This document shows, piece after piece, positions 15,421 to 25,315 of a stretch of 64,000 nt of DNA. The notes beneath the pieces are model-generated. The model did not search any database. It saw only the letters and a list, made by a program, of their open reading frames with translations, and had not been told where the DNA came from. This DNA comes from a virus. Both the position numbers and the translations under genes were made by a program. The DNA lies in IMG/VR virus record IMGVR_UViG_3300041964_000072, positions 1 through 64,000 of that record. The stretch is one strand, 5' to 3'. How positions within the stretch are numbered: position 1 is the stretch's first letter; every line of letters begins with the position of its first letter.

Positions 15421-15762
15421 CTTTAATTGCTTTCCTTGTGGTTGTTGGGCAGACCATTTCCTGCTAGCTTTTCGGATGCGCTTTTTGACTTCAGCAATTT
15501 CTGATTCAAAAACGGTTTGATCATTTTCCAGGCATTTGCTGAATACTGCGCCATCTCTGCGGACTTCTAAAAACACATCTCCATAGGGAGCAGCAATAGT
15601 CCATCTACAGCAGCGATCAACGATGTAGCCAGTACCTTTGTCTCCATCACAGACAATTACCTCGTCGTCGCTGCCATCGTATCCGTAGCCATATTCTATG
15701 AGGCTACGACCAATAAATATATCCTTTCCTTTTAGCCAGCAAGGAAATGTACTTTTTTCCAT
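15406..15762 (-). CDS. 118-aa protein of unknown function
   Basis: A small protein with a strand-rich N-terminal 85 residues (aromatic, Gly/Asp-rich turns, several Cys) and a basic helical tail. No family recognised. It overlaps the methylase tail-to-tail by 15 bp and lies upstream of no other minus gene except the portal, whose stop is beyond it. Confidence 0.5.
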   Translation of the reverse strand: MEKSTFPCWLKGKDIFIGRSLIEYGYGYDGSDDEVIVCDGDKGTGYIVDRCCRWTIAAPYGDVFLEVRRDGAVFSKCLENDQTVFESEIAEVKKRIRKASRKWSAQQPQGKQLKLALF

Positions 15763-15809
15763 AGGTATACTTGTATGTCGAATAAATCATATATTACTAT
15801 TTTTCTAAA

Positions 15810-17117
15810 TTAAGGGTACTGCCCACTCATTTCCTCTTCTGGAGGAGGAGGGACTTCCGCTCCTGGCTGCGGTGCCCCTGCGGATATTGACTGAAGTTCC
15901 ATTTGCTGTAACATTTGTTTTTTCTTCGTCGTCATATCCATGTGTGGAAGGTCTAACCTATCCCGTAATTTATTCACGGCATCCATATCCGTTTGCCCGT
16001 CGATAATGCCCATACTCAGAGCATTAATTAACATCTGAGTATTCATCTGTTCGCTAGCTTCGTCCACCTCAGCGCTCACATCAAAAGTACCATAGGTACT
16101 GATTTTGCGTCCCCAATTTGCTTGGATTACAGGTTTAACTGCTTTTTCTATTAATTCGTCCCGGATTTGCTCAACAATTGCCTGAATTGTACTATCCATT
16201 AGGGAGACATGTTTTCCAGCAAGTGATGCAGGTTTTGTAAGAGAAGATGAACCTTCATTGAATACTAAATCAGGTACAGTAAAGCTTCTTTTGATATATA
16301 AATCAAACTGGTTTAACGACGATGCCCAGAACTGAGAACCATCCCCAACTTGCACAGAAAAAATATCATTGTTGCTATCCGTTACCATCCAGGAATTACT
16401 TTCTAGTCCCTCAAACTGACGAGCTAAAGCTTCACTGGCAGGCAGGGATTTTATCGGTCTTCCATTACGGTCATAAAGGTTTACGGTAGTGTCCGTAACC
16501 TTACCAACTAATATGCCTGTAGCCAAATTTTTGCCAGCGATAACCATATTGGACAAAAATGCATTCTTTGCCTTAATAAATGCCAAGGCGCTTTGCATTT
16601 CTGGATTACCAAAAGGGTCATCAAAATCAGTAGAAAATCCATTGACTACATGAATTACTTTCCAATAAGGAATCGGTTTTTTCTGGTTGTCCCTGTACAT
16701 TAAGTATCGAATTTGCCCATTCGATCCTTTAAAAGTAATATGTCGCTGGTCAAGGACATCCAAGGATTTCACAACCATTTTGCGATTCCTTAGTCCAAAC
16801 TCAATTTCCGCTGCACTAAAACCTAATGGCATAGCGCTAGCTAATTGAGCAATAACTTTACTTAGGGAACCTGAAATGTTTGCAAACATTTCCCTAATAA
16901 AAAACTGAACCTGCTTATCTTGATGCTCATAATCCCCTACCGTAATAGCTGCTCGAAGTGCTTTCAATTCACAGCAACTTCTAGCGATAGGGTCTTTCTT
17001 CATATACTTGATATATTCATCAAGACTTGCAGCATGTTCCCCACTGATTTCTTTCAGTGTTGTATCTGCTAAAGCACTAATTTTTGAGGCAATTTTTCCT
17101 GTAATGTCGTAAGGCAT
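15810..17117 (-). CDS. Portal protein, DUF935/Mu gp29-like
   Basis: A 435-residue protein with the features of Mu-type portals. An early helical region has a Cys/Leu phrase (RSCCELKALRAAITVGDYEH), a wing-like middle with RYLMYRDNQKKPIPYWKVIH, the long helix with EQIRDELIEKAVKPVIQANWG and an acidic Pro-rich C-terminus. The portal forms the dodecameric DNA gate at one capsid vertex and docks the terminase. It lies downstream of the fibre genes, some 40 kb from the terminase, which is an unusual place. A hairpin directly upstream (17120-17150) may affect its expression. Confidence 0.75.
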   Translation of the reverse strand: MPYDITGKIASKISALADTTLKEISGEHAASLDEYIKYMKKDPIARSCCELKALRAAITVGDYEHQDKQVQFFIREMFANISGSLSKVIAQLASAMPLGFSAAEIEFGLRNRKMVVKSLDVLDQRHITFKGSNGQIRYLMYRDNQKKPIPYWKVIHVVNGFSTDFDDPFGNPEMQSALAFIKAKNAFLSNMVIAGKNLATGILVGKVTDTTVNLYDRNGRPIKSLPASEALARQFEGLESNSWMVTDSNNDIFSVQVGDGSQFWASSLNQFDLYIKRSFTVPDLVFNEGSSSLTKPASLAGKHVSLMDSTIQAIVEQIRDELIEKAVKPVIQANWGRKISTYGTFDVSAEVDEASEQMNTQMLINALSMGIIDGQTDMDAVNKLRDRLDLPHMDMTTKKKQMLQQMELQSISAGAPQPGAEVPPPPEEEMSGQYP

Positions 17118-17119
17118 TA

Positions 17120-17150
17120 TTGAGCGTTTTTATAGTTTTGAAGCGCTCAA
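17120..17150. promoter_or_regulatory. Inverted repeat upstream of the portal gene
   Basis: TTGAGCG (17120-17126) and CGCTCAA (17144-17150) form a 7-bp stem in the 125-bp gap between the portal start and the divergent gene. It would lie in the portal leader, only 2 bases from its ATG, where it could hide the ribosome site. Confidence 0.4.
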
Positions 17151-17242
17151 ACCTTACGAAATACAATCAAAGGCACAAAGATTGTTTAGGTACGATAAAG
17201 AAGGGAGATTGTCCCTATTACCCTTATTTTAGGCGACTATAT

Positions 17243-18406
17243 ATGCAAGAAGAATTAATACAGAGAATTACATCAATAGCTACAAGTAGGAGAGGTATTT
17301 ATTCTGGGATATCCAATGCAGGAGGTACAGGAAATTTCATATCTGTGACTCTAGATAATGGATTATCCGTAGAGGCACGCAATATTAATATAGAGACTCC
17401 AGGTGTTCCAGTAGGGGTAGTTTTTGATAGTGTCAAGAAGGAGTACATAGCTTTTTCTGTAGAGAATCCAAGCCAACTTATCAATCAAACCCCTATTATC
17501 TCCAGGCAGAGAAGGGGAGGAATGAAACTCGACAGGATTAATATTACGGCATCTTATATTGGGGATGTCGGAGAGTCCCCCATAAACTTTAATCTTGATG
17601 TATATCCCTTCTTCAGTGAAGAGACTAAAAGTAATTTTCCAGATCCATTATTTTCATTAGGGAATTATGAGGTTCCTTTGTCAACAGAATCCGCTCCATC
17701 CGTGATTAAGAAATACCCTTTAAAAAGGAGCATACCTAGCGACTATAGAATAGCTGGAAAACCAGGAGAAAACCCAAAGCAACATACTTATTACGCACTC
17801 TTTGGAGACAATGTTTATACAACAGACTATAAGAACTCCAGTCGTAACAGATCGATTTATTCCTTGGCTTGTACTCCTTACATTGCTTACAAAATCATTA
17901 CTAATGGAGAAGTACAAGTTACCTATGATTTTGCACCTGCATTTAATGCTCTTTCACGATGCAAGCGTTTCAAAGTGGATTTAAAAATCAAAAATCCCGA
18001 AGTCAAAAAAATCTATGACACTATTGCAAAAAAGTACACAATAATGTGGCGACTCATAGAACAAAGGGATCTTACCTTTTATGCCTATGGGTATATTGAT
18101 GAAGATGGAAAAGCATTCTTGCTTAATAATGTTAGTCCAGAAGAATTTAATTGGGAAACAAAAATATTTACAAGCACCTACGACTATGATGGTCACATGT
18201 GCGTAGATGTCGGTATAGTACGACGTAGCCCCAACAGTATTTTTAATTATGAGACTGTATTTGAGGTAGGTAGAAGCCTACAGGGGAATAGGGAACCATT
18301 TTATCTAAGAACCCTCTTGAAAACAGATCCCAGCCTAAATGCTGCTCTTGTTGATCGTGTTCTTAATGTAAATGGGGTAGTGGATCAATTCTTTTTGGGC
18401 TACTAA
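17243..18406 (+). CDS. 387-aa protein of unknown function
   Basis: The ATG at 17243 gives a coherent protein (MQEELIQRI onward); the longer open frame back to 17120 reads like untranslated leader. Composition is strand-rich with many Tyr, Phe, Asn and Pro residues, like phage structural or adhesion proteins. It is followed 4 bases later by the 234-aa gene. The pair diverges from the portal. A virion role is possible but not shown. Confidence 0.55.
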   Translation: MQEELIQRITSIATSRRGIYSGISNAGGTGNFISVTLDNGLSVEARNINIETPGVPVGVVFDSVKKEYIAFSVENPSQLINQTPIISRQRRGGMKLDRINITASYIGDVGESPINFNLDVYPFFSEETKSNFPDPLFSLGNYEVPLSTESAPSVIKKYPLKRSIPSDYRIAGKPGENPKQHTYYALFGDNVYTTDYKNSSRNRSIYSLACTPYIAYKIITNGEVQVTYDFAPAFNALSRCKRFKVDLKIKNPEVKKIYDTIAKKYTIMWRLIEQRDLTFYAYGYIDEDGKAFLLNNVSPEEFNWETKIFTSTYDYDGHMCVDVGIVRRSPNSIFNYETVFEVGRSLQGNREPFYLRTLLKTDPSLNAALVDRVLNVNGVVDQFFLGY

Positions 18407-18410
18407 AAGT

Positions 18411-19115
18411 ATGCGCTTTACTCACATGCCTTTTGTATTTGATTTTAAGGGTAAGTCCTTTCTGGCAGGTTGTTCTTGTGAGGGTACACAGACAATCGAT
18501 CTTGTAGGCGTGGAATCCTTCGATCTATATCCCTGGAAGCTTTTCTTGAAAGACCTGGAATCTGATCAGATAGTATGCTTTTCGGAAATGCCCTTTGTCG
18601 TGGAATGTAGTCCCATCTATATGGATGGCTATCTTTCTTTTGCAGCAGGGGAAAACCAAGAAGATGACATCAGTTACGGTATTTATCAAATACCCCTAAC
18701 CGATTTTATACAACAAAAGACAGAGAATATTGTCAGAAGGCTTGATGCAAAGGTTGGATTTTATTTTCCGGGTACTTATGCAAAAGTGGTCAAGCACAAA
18801 AATTTCTTTATCAATGATGTGCTATACGCCTCCCCTTATCGGTTTATATATAGGATCGCTCCAGTACAGGAAAATATATACCTGATTACTGGAATGCGAG
18901 AAGGTACTTATGAAACAGTGGTTTTTGACGCTGATAAAGGACATGCAAGCTTAGCAATTCTCAATGAAGAAAGAGTAGATGTATACAAGTCATGTATATA
19001 CAAAAATGAGTTATTTTATACAATGAAACTTCCTGCGAAAACAGGGAGCGTCATTCAAAGGACTACTCGTTTCCATTACAAACCCGTCGATATTACATTC
19101 ACAAAATTATGCTGA
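18411..19115 (+). CDS. 234-aa beta-rich protein of unknown function
   Basis: Begins 4 bases after the preceding stop. Predominantly strand-forming, with Cys near 22-24 and repeated aromatic-Asp-Gly patterns. No signal peptide or membrane segment. It overlaps the DUF4326 gene by 7 bases, so the three plus-strand genes form an operon. Confidence 0.5.
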   Translation: MRFTHMPFVFDFKGKSFLAGCSCEGTQTIDLVGVESFDLYPWKLFLKDLESDQIVCFSEMPFVVECSPIYMDGYLSFAAGENQEDDISYGIYQIPLTDFIQQKTENIVRRLDAKVGFYFPGTYAKVVKHKNFFINDVLYASPYRFIYRIAPVQENIYLITGMREGTYETVVFDADKGHASLAILNEERVDVYKSCIYKNELFYTMKLPAKTGSVIQRTTRFHYKPVDITFTKLC

Positions 19116-19534
19116 TTGAAATCGCTTCCTTGCGAAACCTTTCCCAGTCCCTAGATACGGTTGATATCCTTTGCGATCGCTCCTACCTCTTAGGCAATCC
19201 TTTTGATCTCAGGCATGAAAAGGACAGAGATAAGGTGTGTGATGCGTTTGATGAGTGGTTAGAGACTAACCTCCGATACTACGACGGAGGCTTAAACAAG
19301 GTCGTCCCGCTCGATAAGTGGATAGAAGAGGGGATGATAATTGCCGCAACATTCAAAAACCCAAAACCTCAAGCAGTCTACAAGAAGCTTGAGGAGATAC
19401 TTTCTTATCTAATACAAGGCAAGAAAGTGCGGTTACTGTGCTGGTGTCACCCAAAGCGATGTCATACCTTATCAATAAAAAGGGTTCTAGAGTCAATGAT
19501 GGAAAAAGCAGTAACTAGAAAGCCACAGCCCTAA
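19109..19534 (+). CDS. DUF4326 family protein
   Basis: Shows the family signature: LGNPFDLRHEKDR near residue 29-41, a helical middle, and LLCWCHPKRCHTLSI near 110-124 with the CxCxPxxCH cluster. DUF4326 proteins are common in phages and mobile elements and have no settled function; the Cys/His cluster suggests metal binding. It overlaps the fibre-associated gene tail-to-tail by 20 bp. Confidence 0.8.
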   Translation: MLIEIASLRNLSQSLDTVDILCDRSYLLGNPFDLRHEKDRDKVCDAFDEWLETNLRYYDGGLNKVVPLDKWIEEGMIIAATFKNPKPQAVYKKLEEILSYLIQGKKVRLLCWCHPKRCHTLSIKRVLESMMEKAVTRKPQP

Positions 19535-20267
19535 TTTTACGAAGTGCTTTGTCCCAAGTGCAGCAGGTAATACGATGTTTAGCACTAGCGGCGTTGAATG
19601 CTAATAATCCAATACCAAAAAAATTAGCAGTTGGGATAGTAAATTTAAAACTGGACTTTCCGCTAGAAATATCCAAATCAATGATTCGGTTAATCCCTGC
19701 CCACGGTTCTGCTGCGGTCGTGGGAGGGCAGACAAAGGGCACTGACCAGTAATAAACCTTTAATGGTTGTGTTTTTACATTATCGTTGTTTAATGCCGTA
19801 CCCAAATCCACTTGAAATGTATACTCTTTCCCTGCCATATATTTGGGAAATTCAATAATTTTTCCTCCTGTACTGCAAATTCCACATCCTACGTTTTCGC
19901 TGAACGCCGATCGTCCAACCAAATGAGGTACGGTAATACTTTCTGAAACCTCTTCGCTATACAAGGTAACGCCTAGGTCAGCTACAATGTCTGGATTACC
20001 CGTAGCCAAGGCTTGTATGATAAGTGTGTCTCCTGCTCCAAGGGAACGCCCCCCTAGTGGGATTCGGTAGGGATTAGCGCCTAGGGGAATATCCTTAGCT
20101 AAAGAAAACACTTCCTTGTTAGGATCTTCTACCCAACAGTTAAAGACAACTGCATCAGCAGGATTTAACTTAACGACTGTTGCTTCAATTGCAAGGACAG
20201 GAAATTGAGTTGTATATACGGGCAAAACAAATCCGTCAAGATGTGATTTTATTGAAATGATAGCCAT
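19515..20267 (-). CDS. Tail-fibre-associated protein, last gene of the fibre operon
   Basis: A 250-residue strand-rich protein with four closely spaced Cys (CGICSTGG, ITCCTW) and no recognised domain. It abuts the LamG-like gene with a 1-base overlap and ends the fibre operon (23902 to 19515). A role as a fibre tip, fibre chaperone or host-recognition protein is inferred from position. Confidence 0.5.
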   Translation of the reverse strand: MAIISIKSHLDGFVLPVYTTQFPVLAIEATVVKLNPADAVVFNCWVEDPNKEVFSLAKDIPLGANPYRIPLGGRSLGAGDTLIIQALATGNPDIVADLGVTLYSEEVSESITVPHLVGRSAFSENVGCGICSTGGKIIEFPKYMAGKEYTFQVDLGTALNNDNVKTQPLKVYYWSVPFVCPPTTAAEPWAGINRIIDLDISSGKSSFKFTIPTANFFGIGLLAFNAASAKHRITCCTWDKALRKIRAVAF

Positions 20268-21001
20268 TAGGGAATGTTATACCTTGCTTTTAGTTTATTA
20301 AAAATATTGTTTTGAACCGTTAAATTATGTGCAATATTAGCCGTAGTAAGTCCCCAAAACCTGCCTGTAAATCCATTTATCCCTGAAGGACTCCCAAGCG
20401 TTACAAGATCAGTATAGGCAGATGGGACTGCGGTTTGAGTTGCACCAGTTCTAAAACTACTTGCTGTACCATTAACCGCAATAGTGAGTGTAGTTCCGCT
20501 AAACATACCCATGATTATGCATTTTCTAGGCAAAGGCGTTATTGATCGCTGAACACTATGTACAGTAGGTGATATAAAATACCAGTGTTGACTATTAGTA
20601 ACTGCTGTAGTTCCCGTGATATTAAATCCAAAATTATTTGCACTACTTCCAATAATGATATCTCCATCCTTGTGATTTAACTGGCTATTGACTGCCATAA
20701 GTTCGACAACAAGATAAAAAGTGTATCCTGTTGTAGTAAAAAGATCCGAATATCTAGCAGTTGTTTGAAAAGAATCTTGAGGAGTAAATAATAGTGCATC
20801 AGTATCCGTGTCGTGATATGTTTGACCGGACAGAAAATCTAAATGCCTACCAAAGGTACTCTGATCAATGATGCGTGTAACAAGACCTCCGGGTGACTCA
20901 ACTACGGTCTTATCAGAAAATCCAAAAAAAGTACAATTAGGTACATCTGTAGGTCTAAGGTCTAGTACACCTGACATAATCCCTGCTGGAAAAGAAAACA
21001 T
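20267..21001 (-). CDS. LamG/concanavalin-like fibre protein
   Basis: A 244-residue protein with the laminin-G/lectin-like beta-sandwich pattern. It has an opening that lists surface coordinates (SGVLDLRPTDV), central strands with GYTFYLVVEL and KCIIMGMFSGTTLTIAVNG, and the terminal phrase GINGFTGRFWGL. Phages use such domains as receptor-binding tips. It directly follows the 910-aa fibre gene. A protein with similar features ends the second fibre locus at 59311-60120. Confidence 0.65.
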   Translation of the reverse strand: MFSFPAGIMSGVLDLRPTDVPNCTFFGFSDKTVVESPGGLVTRIIDQSTFGRHLDFLSGQTYHDTDTDALLFTPQDSFQTTARYSDLFTTTGYTFYLVVELMAVNSQLNHKDGDIIIGSSANNFGFNITGTTAVTNSQHWYFISPTVHSVQRSITPLPRKCIIMGMFSGTTLTIAVNGTASSFRTGATQTAVPSAYTDLVTLGSPSGINGFTGRFWGLTTANIAHNLTVQNNIFNKLKARYNIP

Positions 21002-23734
21002 TTAAACAAATCCTTTTTTGATACCACAGAAACACAATTTACCCCCATAAACAACAAAACTTAGTATGTCAAATCGAGACGCTGTTGTTGTCAAGATAGG
21101 TGCCCCATCCACACCAAAATTAAAGTGTGTACTAGAGTAAGTTACGAGACGACTGCCGCTAGTATCTTGTCTTATTAAAAACATGTACGTGCTACCAGCA
21201 ACAATATTGGACACTATATTGAGTTGTGTATTGCCAGCAAGTTGTATAAAAAAGGTGTTGGCTAAAGAGCCATCTATATTAATAGTTGCTGCATAAGGAA
21301 TATCGACTACCGATACTCCCTGATTTCCTTTAAATGTGTTGGGTCTATCCAATGGAGCAAGTGTATATTCAATCCCGTTATTTGGGAGTCGATAAAGTAT
21401 TGCAGCGTCTTTGTTCCTTACCGCTATCTGAGTACTGGTAGTATCTGTAGGAGTTGAGGTATTTTCTAAAATAATCCCACTAGCGCTATTGACTGTACCA
21501 GCAGCTCCCCTTAAATTTCCTTGTTTCACCCAAGCATTATTGATTTTAAGGAGGTAGTCACTGGATATAGAATCAATAGCAAAATCATTATCTACTCCAA
21601 GAGAAGGGGGAGGAGTACCCGGAGAACTATAAATTCTAGAACCATCTTCACCCTTCAATTGATTAGTAAAAGCCATTATTAAGGGAATCATATCCATCCC
21701 TTGATCTTCCACAATCCAACGTCCAGGTTCACTATTTGTTAGGTCACTGGGCTTGAAAACCGTTGTCCCATTATGTGTATTGCTCAAAAATTTGTTGTAG
21801 TGAACACTCTTGAGTATGGCATCAGGAAGCTGTAGTTTTCGCTCTGCTCCATGAGGGATAAGTGTTGACGGAGTATTGATTATGTTTTGAGGTGTTACAG
21901 GCGATTGCCAGTATTTTAGTCCCTCTACTAGCTCTGGAAGGGAGATAGCAAGCTCTGCGACACAACCCCTTGTTACCTGATGGCTGATATCAGTTACTTG
22001 CCGTCCGGTGTAGAAGTAACTCATGCAGATACGGTATCGGGATTGCTCCAGTGATCCGCCTACATCCGATACTATTCCCGGAAGCCCAGGCGCATACAAT
22101 CCAAATGGGACTGATGGAATGGTAGTAGTAACAATACCGTCTTCCCATCGTGCAATCTCGATTAATTGGGTAGTTCGGGGAATAACAGGGAAAGTGAATT
22201 TTCGTATTTGCCCATCCAATTGCCGCTGCACATAGACCACAGCTTCACTAGGGTTGAATGCACCTTTAGGGTTTCCAGCGATCGCATCATCATAATCGCT
22301 TCGGACTGTTCCTAATCCTATGTCACTGCATGGATGATTAAGGGTGACTCTTATCTGGGAGTTTGAGGGTACATCCAGGTAATTTGACCATTCCGATGCA
22401 GCGGACTCTCCCGCCAACGTGCCCACAATCGCACGTATCGCGCAGTCTGCTGGCACAGTATTCGCCAGCGACATAAAACAATTCCCGTCCTTATTGATCA
22501 ACAACCACTGGTTAGCAGTGTCAGGGGATAAGCCTGTAACCAGATCTGCTGGAAGGGATGGAAACTGGTAGTTCTGGATTATTCCACTTCCAGGTAACGC
22601 CAGGACGCTCAAGCCAGAATCAGCCACCACTCTCCGTAGGTCATCATCCGGAAGAATGATACCTTGCCCAAACAAAGACCCTACTGGGCTGTAGACTCCA
22701 GCGCTAGCAGTAAAATTGGGCAGTATGCTGACAAAAGCACCTTCTGGGATAAACCCTTCCACCTCCTCACCAAAAAAAGCAAGGGAAACTTGTACGGCAT
22801 AAGCCTCGTTGCGGTCTAGGTCATCTTCTAGGATAAGATTGGGAATCGCAGCATTATAAAGATATTGAATCCCTACGGAATCCATTGGAGTTCCATCACT
22901 TAGGCTTGTCCTCAGATCGCCTGTGATGGTATTTGCAAACCCTAGTGGCTTAAGTAAAATCTTGCGGTCAAACAGCTTGGATTTGTTTTGCTCACCCAGT
23001 AGTACGGTGATATCTACCCGTGTCCCTCGATTGACAATGTTGCCAGAGTCGCTTTTAAGCCAAAAAGTAATTGATTGGCTAGAAATACCATTTGGGTTGT
23101 AGCGAGGTATGATCGCGTCACTCGGATCAATAAGACTGCGAATATCCTGGGAGCAACCATCATCATCGAAAATAGAGGCGATGTACGTGCTGAACGTTCC
23201 CCTCGCTCTCCAGGTTCCAACAGAAGCGGCAATAACCAAACGGTTGTCGGGAGTGGATGAGTCGAAGCGATTATATTCATAAATTAGCCCAGTGCCAGAA
23301 AATCCCCTCAACATCCCATTGATGAGTTGATTAGTAGGGAAGGCGCTTACTACGGCTTCTGTTTGTAGTTGAAAATCCTCTGTAATATCCAGCGTCAAAG
23401 GAAATGCTATCGTTGTCCCATCGGATTGTTGGACAACAGGAATTGCTGCAATCTGCCTAAAAGTAGTCGGATCATTACTTCTTGAAAGACCGATTACATA
23501 TTCAATCCAGCCCTCAGCAGACCTAAGAGCAGAAGAGTTAATTGTAATCGTAACTTTCTGTCCAGAAGTAATTGTAATTGCATTATTAATTAATAATAGG
23601 TTTTTACCAATTCGGTTCTTACCTTGTATTGAAAAAAAATAAGTCCCTGCCGATAAATTTCCACCAGCGGAAGTGGTAATAGCCCAGTCTGAAGCATCTA
23701 ACCGTTCTCTACCAGAAGAGAACAGTAAAGGCAT
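21002..23734 (-). CDS. Tail fibre/receptor-binding protein
   Basis: A 910-residue beta-rich protein. About residues 660-720 carry a tail-fibre segment of the type G-E-D-G...P-G-T-P-P-P...G-V-D-N-D-F-A-I, followed by NNAWVKQGNLRG, seen in many trimeric phage fibres. The far C-terminus is strand-rich and may be the receptor-facing tip. The N-terminal 600 residues have repeated strand-rich modules. It follows the 52-aa gene and precedes a LamG-like gene. It probably binds the cyanobacterial surface. Confidence 0.75.
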   Translation of the reverse strand: MPLLFSSGRERLDASDWAITTSAGGNLSAGTYFFSIQGKNRIGKNLLLINNAITITSGQKVTITINSSALRSAEGWIEYVIGLSRSNDPTTFRQIAAIPVVQQSDGTTIAFPLTLDITEDFQLQTEAVVSAFPTNQLINGMLRGFSGTGLIYEYNRFDSSTPDNRLVIAASVGTWRARGTFSTYIASIFDDDGCSQDIRSLIDPSDAIIPRYNPNGISSQSITFWLKSDSGNIVNRGTRVDITVLLGEQNKSKLFDRKILLKPLGFANTITGDLRTSLSDGTPMDSVGIQYLYNAAIPNLILEDDLDRNEAYAVQVSLAFFGEEVEGFIPEGAFVSILPNFTASAGVYSPVGSLFGQGIILPDDDLRRVVADSGLSVLALPGSGIIQNYQFPSLPADLVTGLSPDTANQWLLINKDGNCFMSLANTVPADCAIRAIVGTLAGESAASEWSNYLDVPSNSQIRVTLNHPCSDIGLGTVRSDYDDAIAGNPKGAFNPSEAVVYVQRQLDGQIRKFTFPVIPRTTQLIEIARWEDGIVTTTIPSVPFGLYAPGLPGIVSDVGGSLEQSRYRICMSYFYTGRQVTDISHQVTRGCVAELAISLPELVEGLKYWQSPVTPQNIINTPSTLIPHGAERKLQLPDAILKSVHYNKFLSNTHNGTTVFKPSDLTNSEPGRWIVEDQGMDMIPLIMAFTNQLKGEDGSRIYSSPGTPPPSLGVDNDFAIDSISSDYLLKINNAWVKQGNLRGAAGTVNSASGIILENTSTPTDTTSTQIAVRNKDAAILYRLPNNGIEYTLAPLDRPNTFKGNQGVSVVDIPYAATINIDGSLANTFFIQLAGNTQLNIVSNIVAGSTYMFLIRQDTSGSRLVTYSSTHFNFGVDGAPILTTTASRFDILSFVVYGGKLCFCGIKKGFV

Positions 23735-23743
23735 TGCTTAAAC

Positions 23744-23902
23744 TCAGCGACGAATAAGAGTAGTGCGATTTATAGTATTATTACTAGAGGAAGGTAATTG
23801 GAAACTAAAGTTATTTCCTTTTACTGTATTCCCTGAAACAGTGACTTCGTTAACATTGAGAATCCGGATGAGTCTCTGAAGAAGTTCTTCCTGAGATTGC
23901 AT
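23744..23902 (-). CDS. 52-aa protein at the head of the fibre operon
   Basis: ATG at 23902, stop TGA at 23744. The AAAGGAAAAGCT leader supports initiation. The first half is a helix (QEELLQRLIRILNV) and the second is Asn/Ser/Thr-rich and strand-like, with basic last residues. It could be a fibre assembly or attachment peptide; its function is unknown. Confidence 0.55.
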   Translation of the reverse strand: MQSQEELLQRLIRILNVNEVTVSGNTVKGNNFSFQLPSSSNNTINRTTLIRR

Positions 23903-23934
23903 AGCTTTTCCTTTAATTATATCAAGAGGGTTTT

Positions 23935-24942
23935 ATGAATAAGAAAACAATAGATGATTTGCGATACGCTGTTATCGAAACATTACTTCCAAAAACACAA
24001 AAATCCCCCTATTTTAAATCTTGTGCAAGGAATCGTTATCGGCGGACTAAGAATTATGTTTCCTGGGATGTTTTAGCGCTATCCTTGGCAGGGCAAATTG
24101 TTGTCGCAGAGGAGATGGGAAGCAAATTAGTCTCGAAAGATCAGGTACTAGCATCTACTACAGTATGTGGTTGGATTTTTGCCCATGAAGAGGTTCCAAT
24201 ATACTGCTTAGAGCCAGAACTGTACAAAGCTTTTCAGGTTACAGACTTACCCGCTGATATCGGCAAACTGGAAAGAGTATTGCCCTATGGAGTAATCCTG
24301 CTTCCCAATGGATTGATGAAAAATCCCGATGGGTACGCAGTCGATTGGATTATGTTTGAGCATGTTCTCAAGGATGAGGTATTTGACCCTATCCGTTTAA
24401 AGAAATTCTCCATCTTGGGAGAGCCAGCGGAAGCAAATAAAATAAGAATGGTTACTGTATCACTAAATGGATGCGCTTATTCCAGCGTTGTCGAACTTAG
24501 TGATCAATTGAAATATGGTGATCTGACCATTGCCGATAGTGTATATCGAGCAGGGACGAACACGGATGTAGACTTAGAGCAGCGCTTTACCCGTAAACTA
24601 TCTAATTTAGTATTTCAATTCTTATTGTTCCTGGATGGGTATCCAGGGCATACCGATGTAGAGAGTAGTGAAAAAACTAAGGTAAATCTAAAAGCGAAGA
24701 CCGGGGGATTTGGAGGCGGCAAGAATGCTCCTGCTGAGTACCAGAAAATTCCGATCCGGGTAGGAGTCAACTTCCAAGCTCCATCGGCTCCAAAGAATAC
24801 CTACCAAGGGGGAACCCATGCATCGCCTAGGTGTCATTGGCGGATGGGACATACAAGGAAGATTCGAGTACCCAATGAAGGTACGATTAGAGAAGTCAAA
24901 GTTAGACCAGCAATGGTTAATAAGTGGAATGTAAAGGAGTAA
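23935..24942 (+). CDS. AcrVA2-like phage protein
   Basis: A 335-residue protein with the C-terminal GGTHASPRCHWRMGHTRK phrase and RPAMVNKW ending. These match the (H-x-S-P-R-x-H-W-R-x-G-H) signature of a widespread phage family related to AcrVA2, a protein that blocks Cas12a by acting on its mRNA. Most members have no shown anti-CRISPR role. GAGGG lies 5 bases before the ATG. It sits as a plus-strand insert between tail fibre and tail tip genes. The family link is from recall of the motif and was not searched. Confidence 0.5.
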   Translation: MNKKTIDDLRYAVIETLLPKTQKSPYFKSCARNRYRRTKNYVSWDVLALSLAGQIVVAEEMGSKLVSKDQVLASTTVCGWIFAHEEVPIYCLEPELYKAFQVTDLPADIGKLERVLPYGVILLPNGLMKNPDGYAVDWIMFEHVLKDEVFDPIRLKKFSILGEPAEANKIRMVTVSLNGCAYSSVVELSDQLKYGDLTIADSVYRAGTNTDVDLEQRFTRKLSNLVFQFLLFLDGYPGHTDVESSEKTKVNLKAKTGGFGGGKNAPAEYQKIPIRVGVNFQAPSAPKNTYQGGTHASPRCHWRMGHTRKIRVPNEGTIREVKVRPAMVNKWNVKE

Positions 24943-24952
24943 AGATCCCCTG

Positions 24953-25315
24953 ATGAAATTCAACGAAGCTCCTACAACCCAGAACTTTCCAGATAAGCGT
25001 TGGGTGTCAGAGGAAGGTGTCTGGGAGATAGGTTTATATCCTATTGTCGGAGGGGAACGCCTTCGCCTTGGGAAGGTGGGCAATGGATGGCTCACAATCG
25101 ACTATCACACCGATGAGGACGATCCGGCAGGGGCGTTACTGTTGCTGTCACTGGTTACAGAAATTTTGAAATATTTTCCGGAAAGTTCCACGGAAAAAGA
25201 GATTGATGAGGTGTTCCCCAGCTACAGGTTGCAGAAGGAAGACCCCAAGAAATTCATGGAGGAATTGACTAATTTAGCGTCCGATATGATCAAGAGGAAT
25301 GGGGGGAGCTTGTGA
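24953..25315 (+). CDS. 120-aa protein of unknown function
   Basis: Follows the AcrVA2-like gene by 10 bases, probably in one transcript. The N-terminal half is strand-rich (WEIGLYPIVGGERLRLG) and the C-terminal half helical and Glu/Lys-rich. No domain recognised. It overlaps the next minus gene tail-to-tail by 42 bp. Confidence 0.5.
   Translation: MKFNEAPTTQNFPDKRWVSEEGVWEIGLYPIVGGERLRLGKVGNGWLTIDYHTDEDDPAGALLLLSLVTEILKYFPESSTEKEIDEVFPSYRLQKEDPKKFMEELTNLASDMIKRNGGSL

Noticed and set aside
17120-17242. N-terminal extension of the 17243 gene
   Set aside because: It starts at the edge of the portal gene, covers the divergent promoter and hairpin and reads as untranslated leader.
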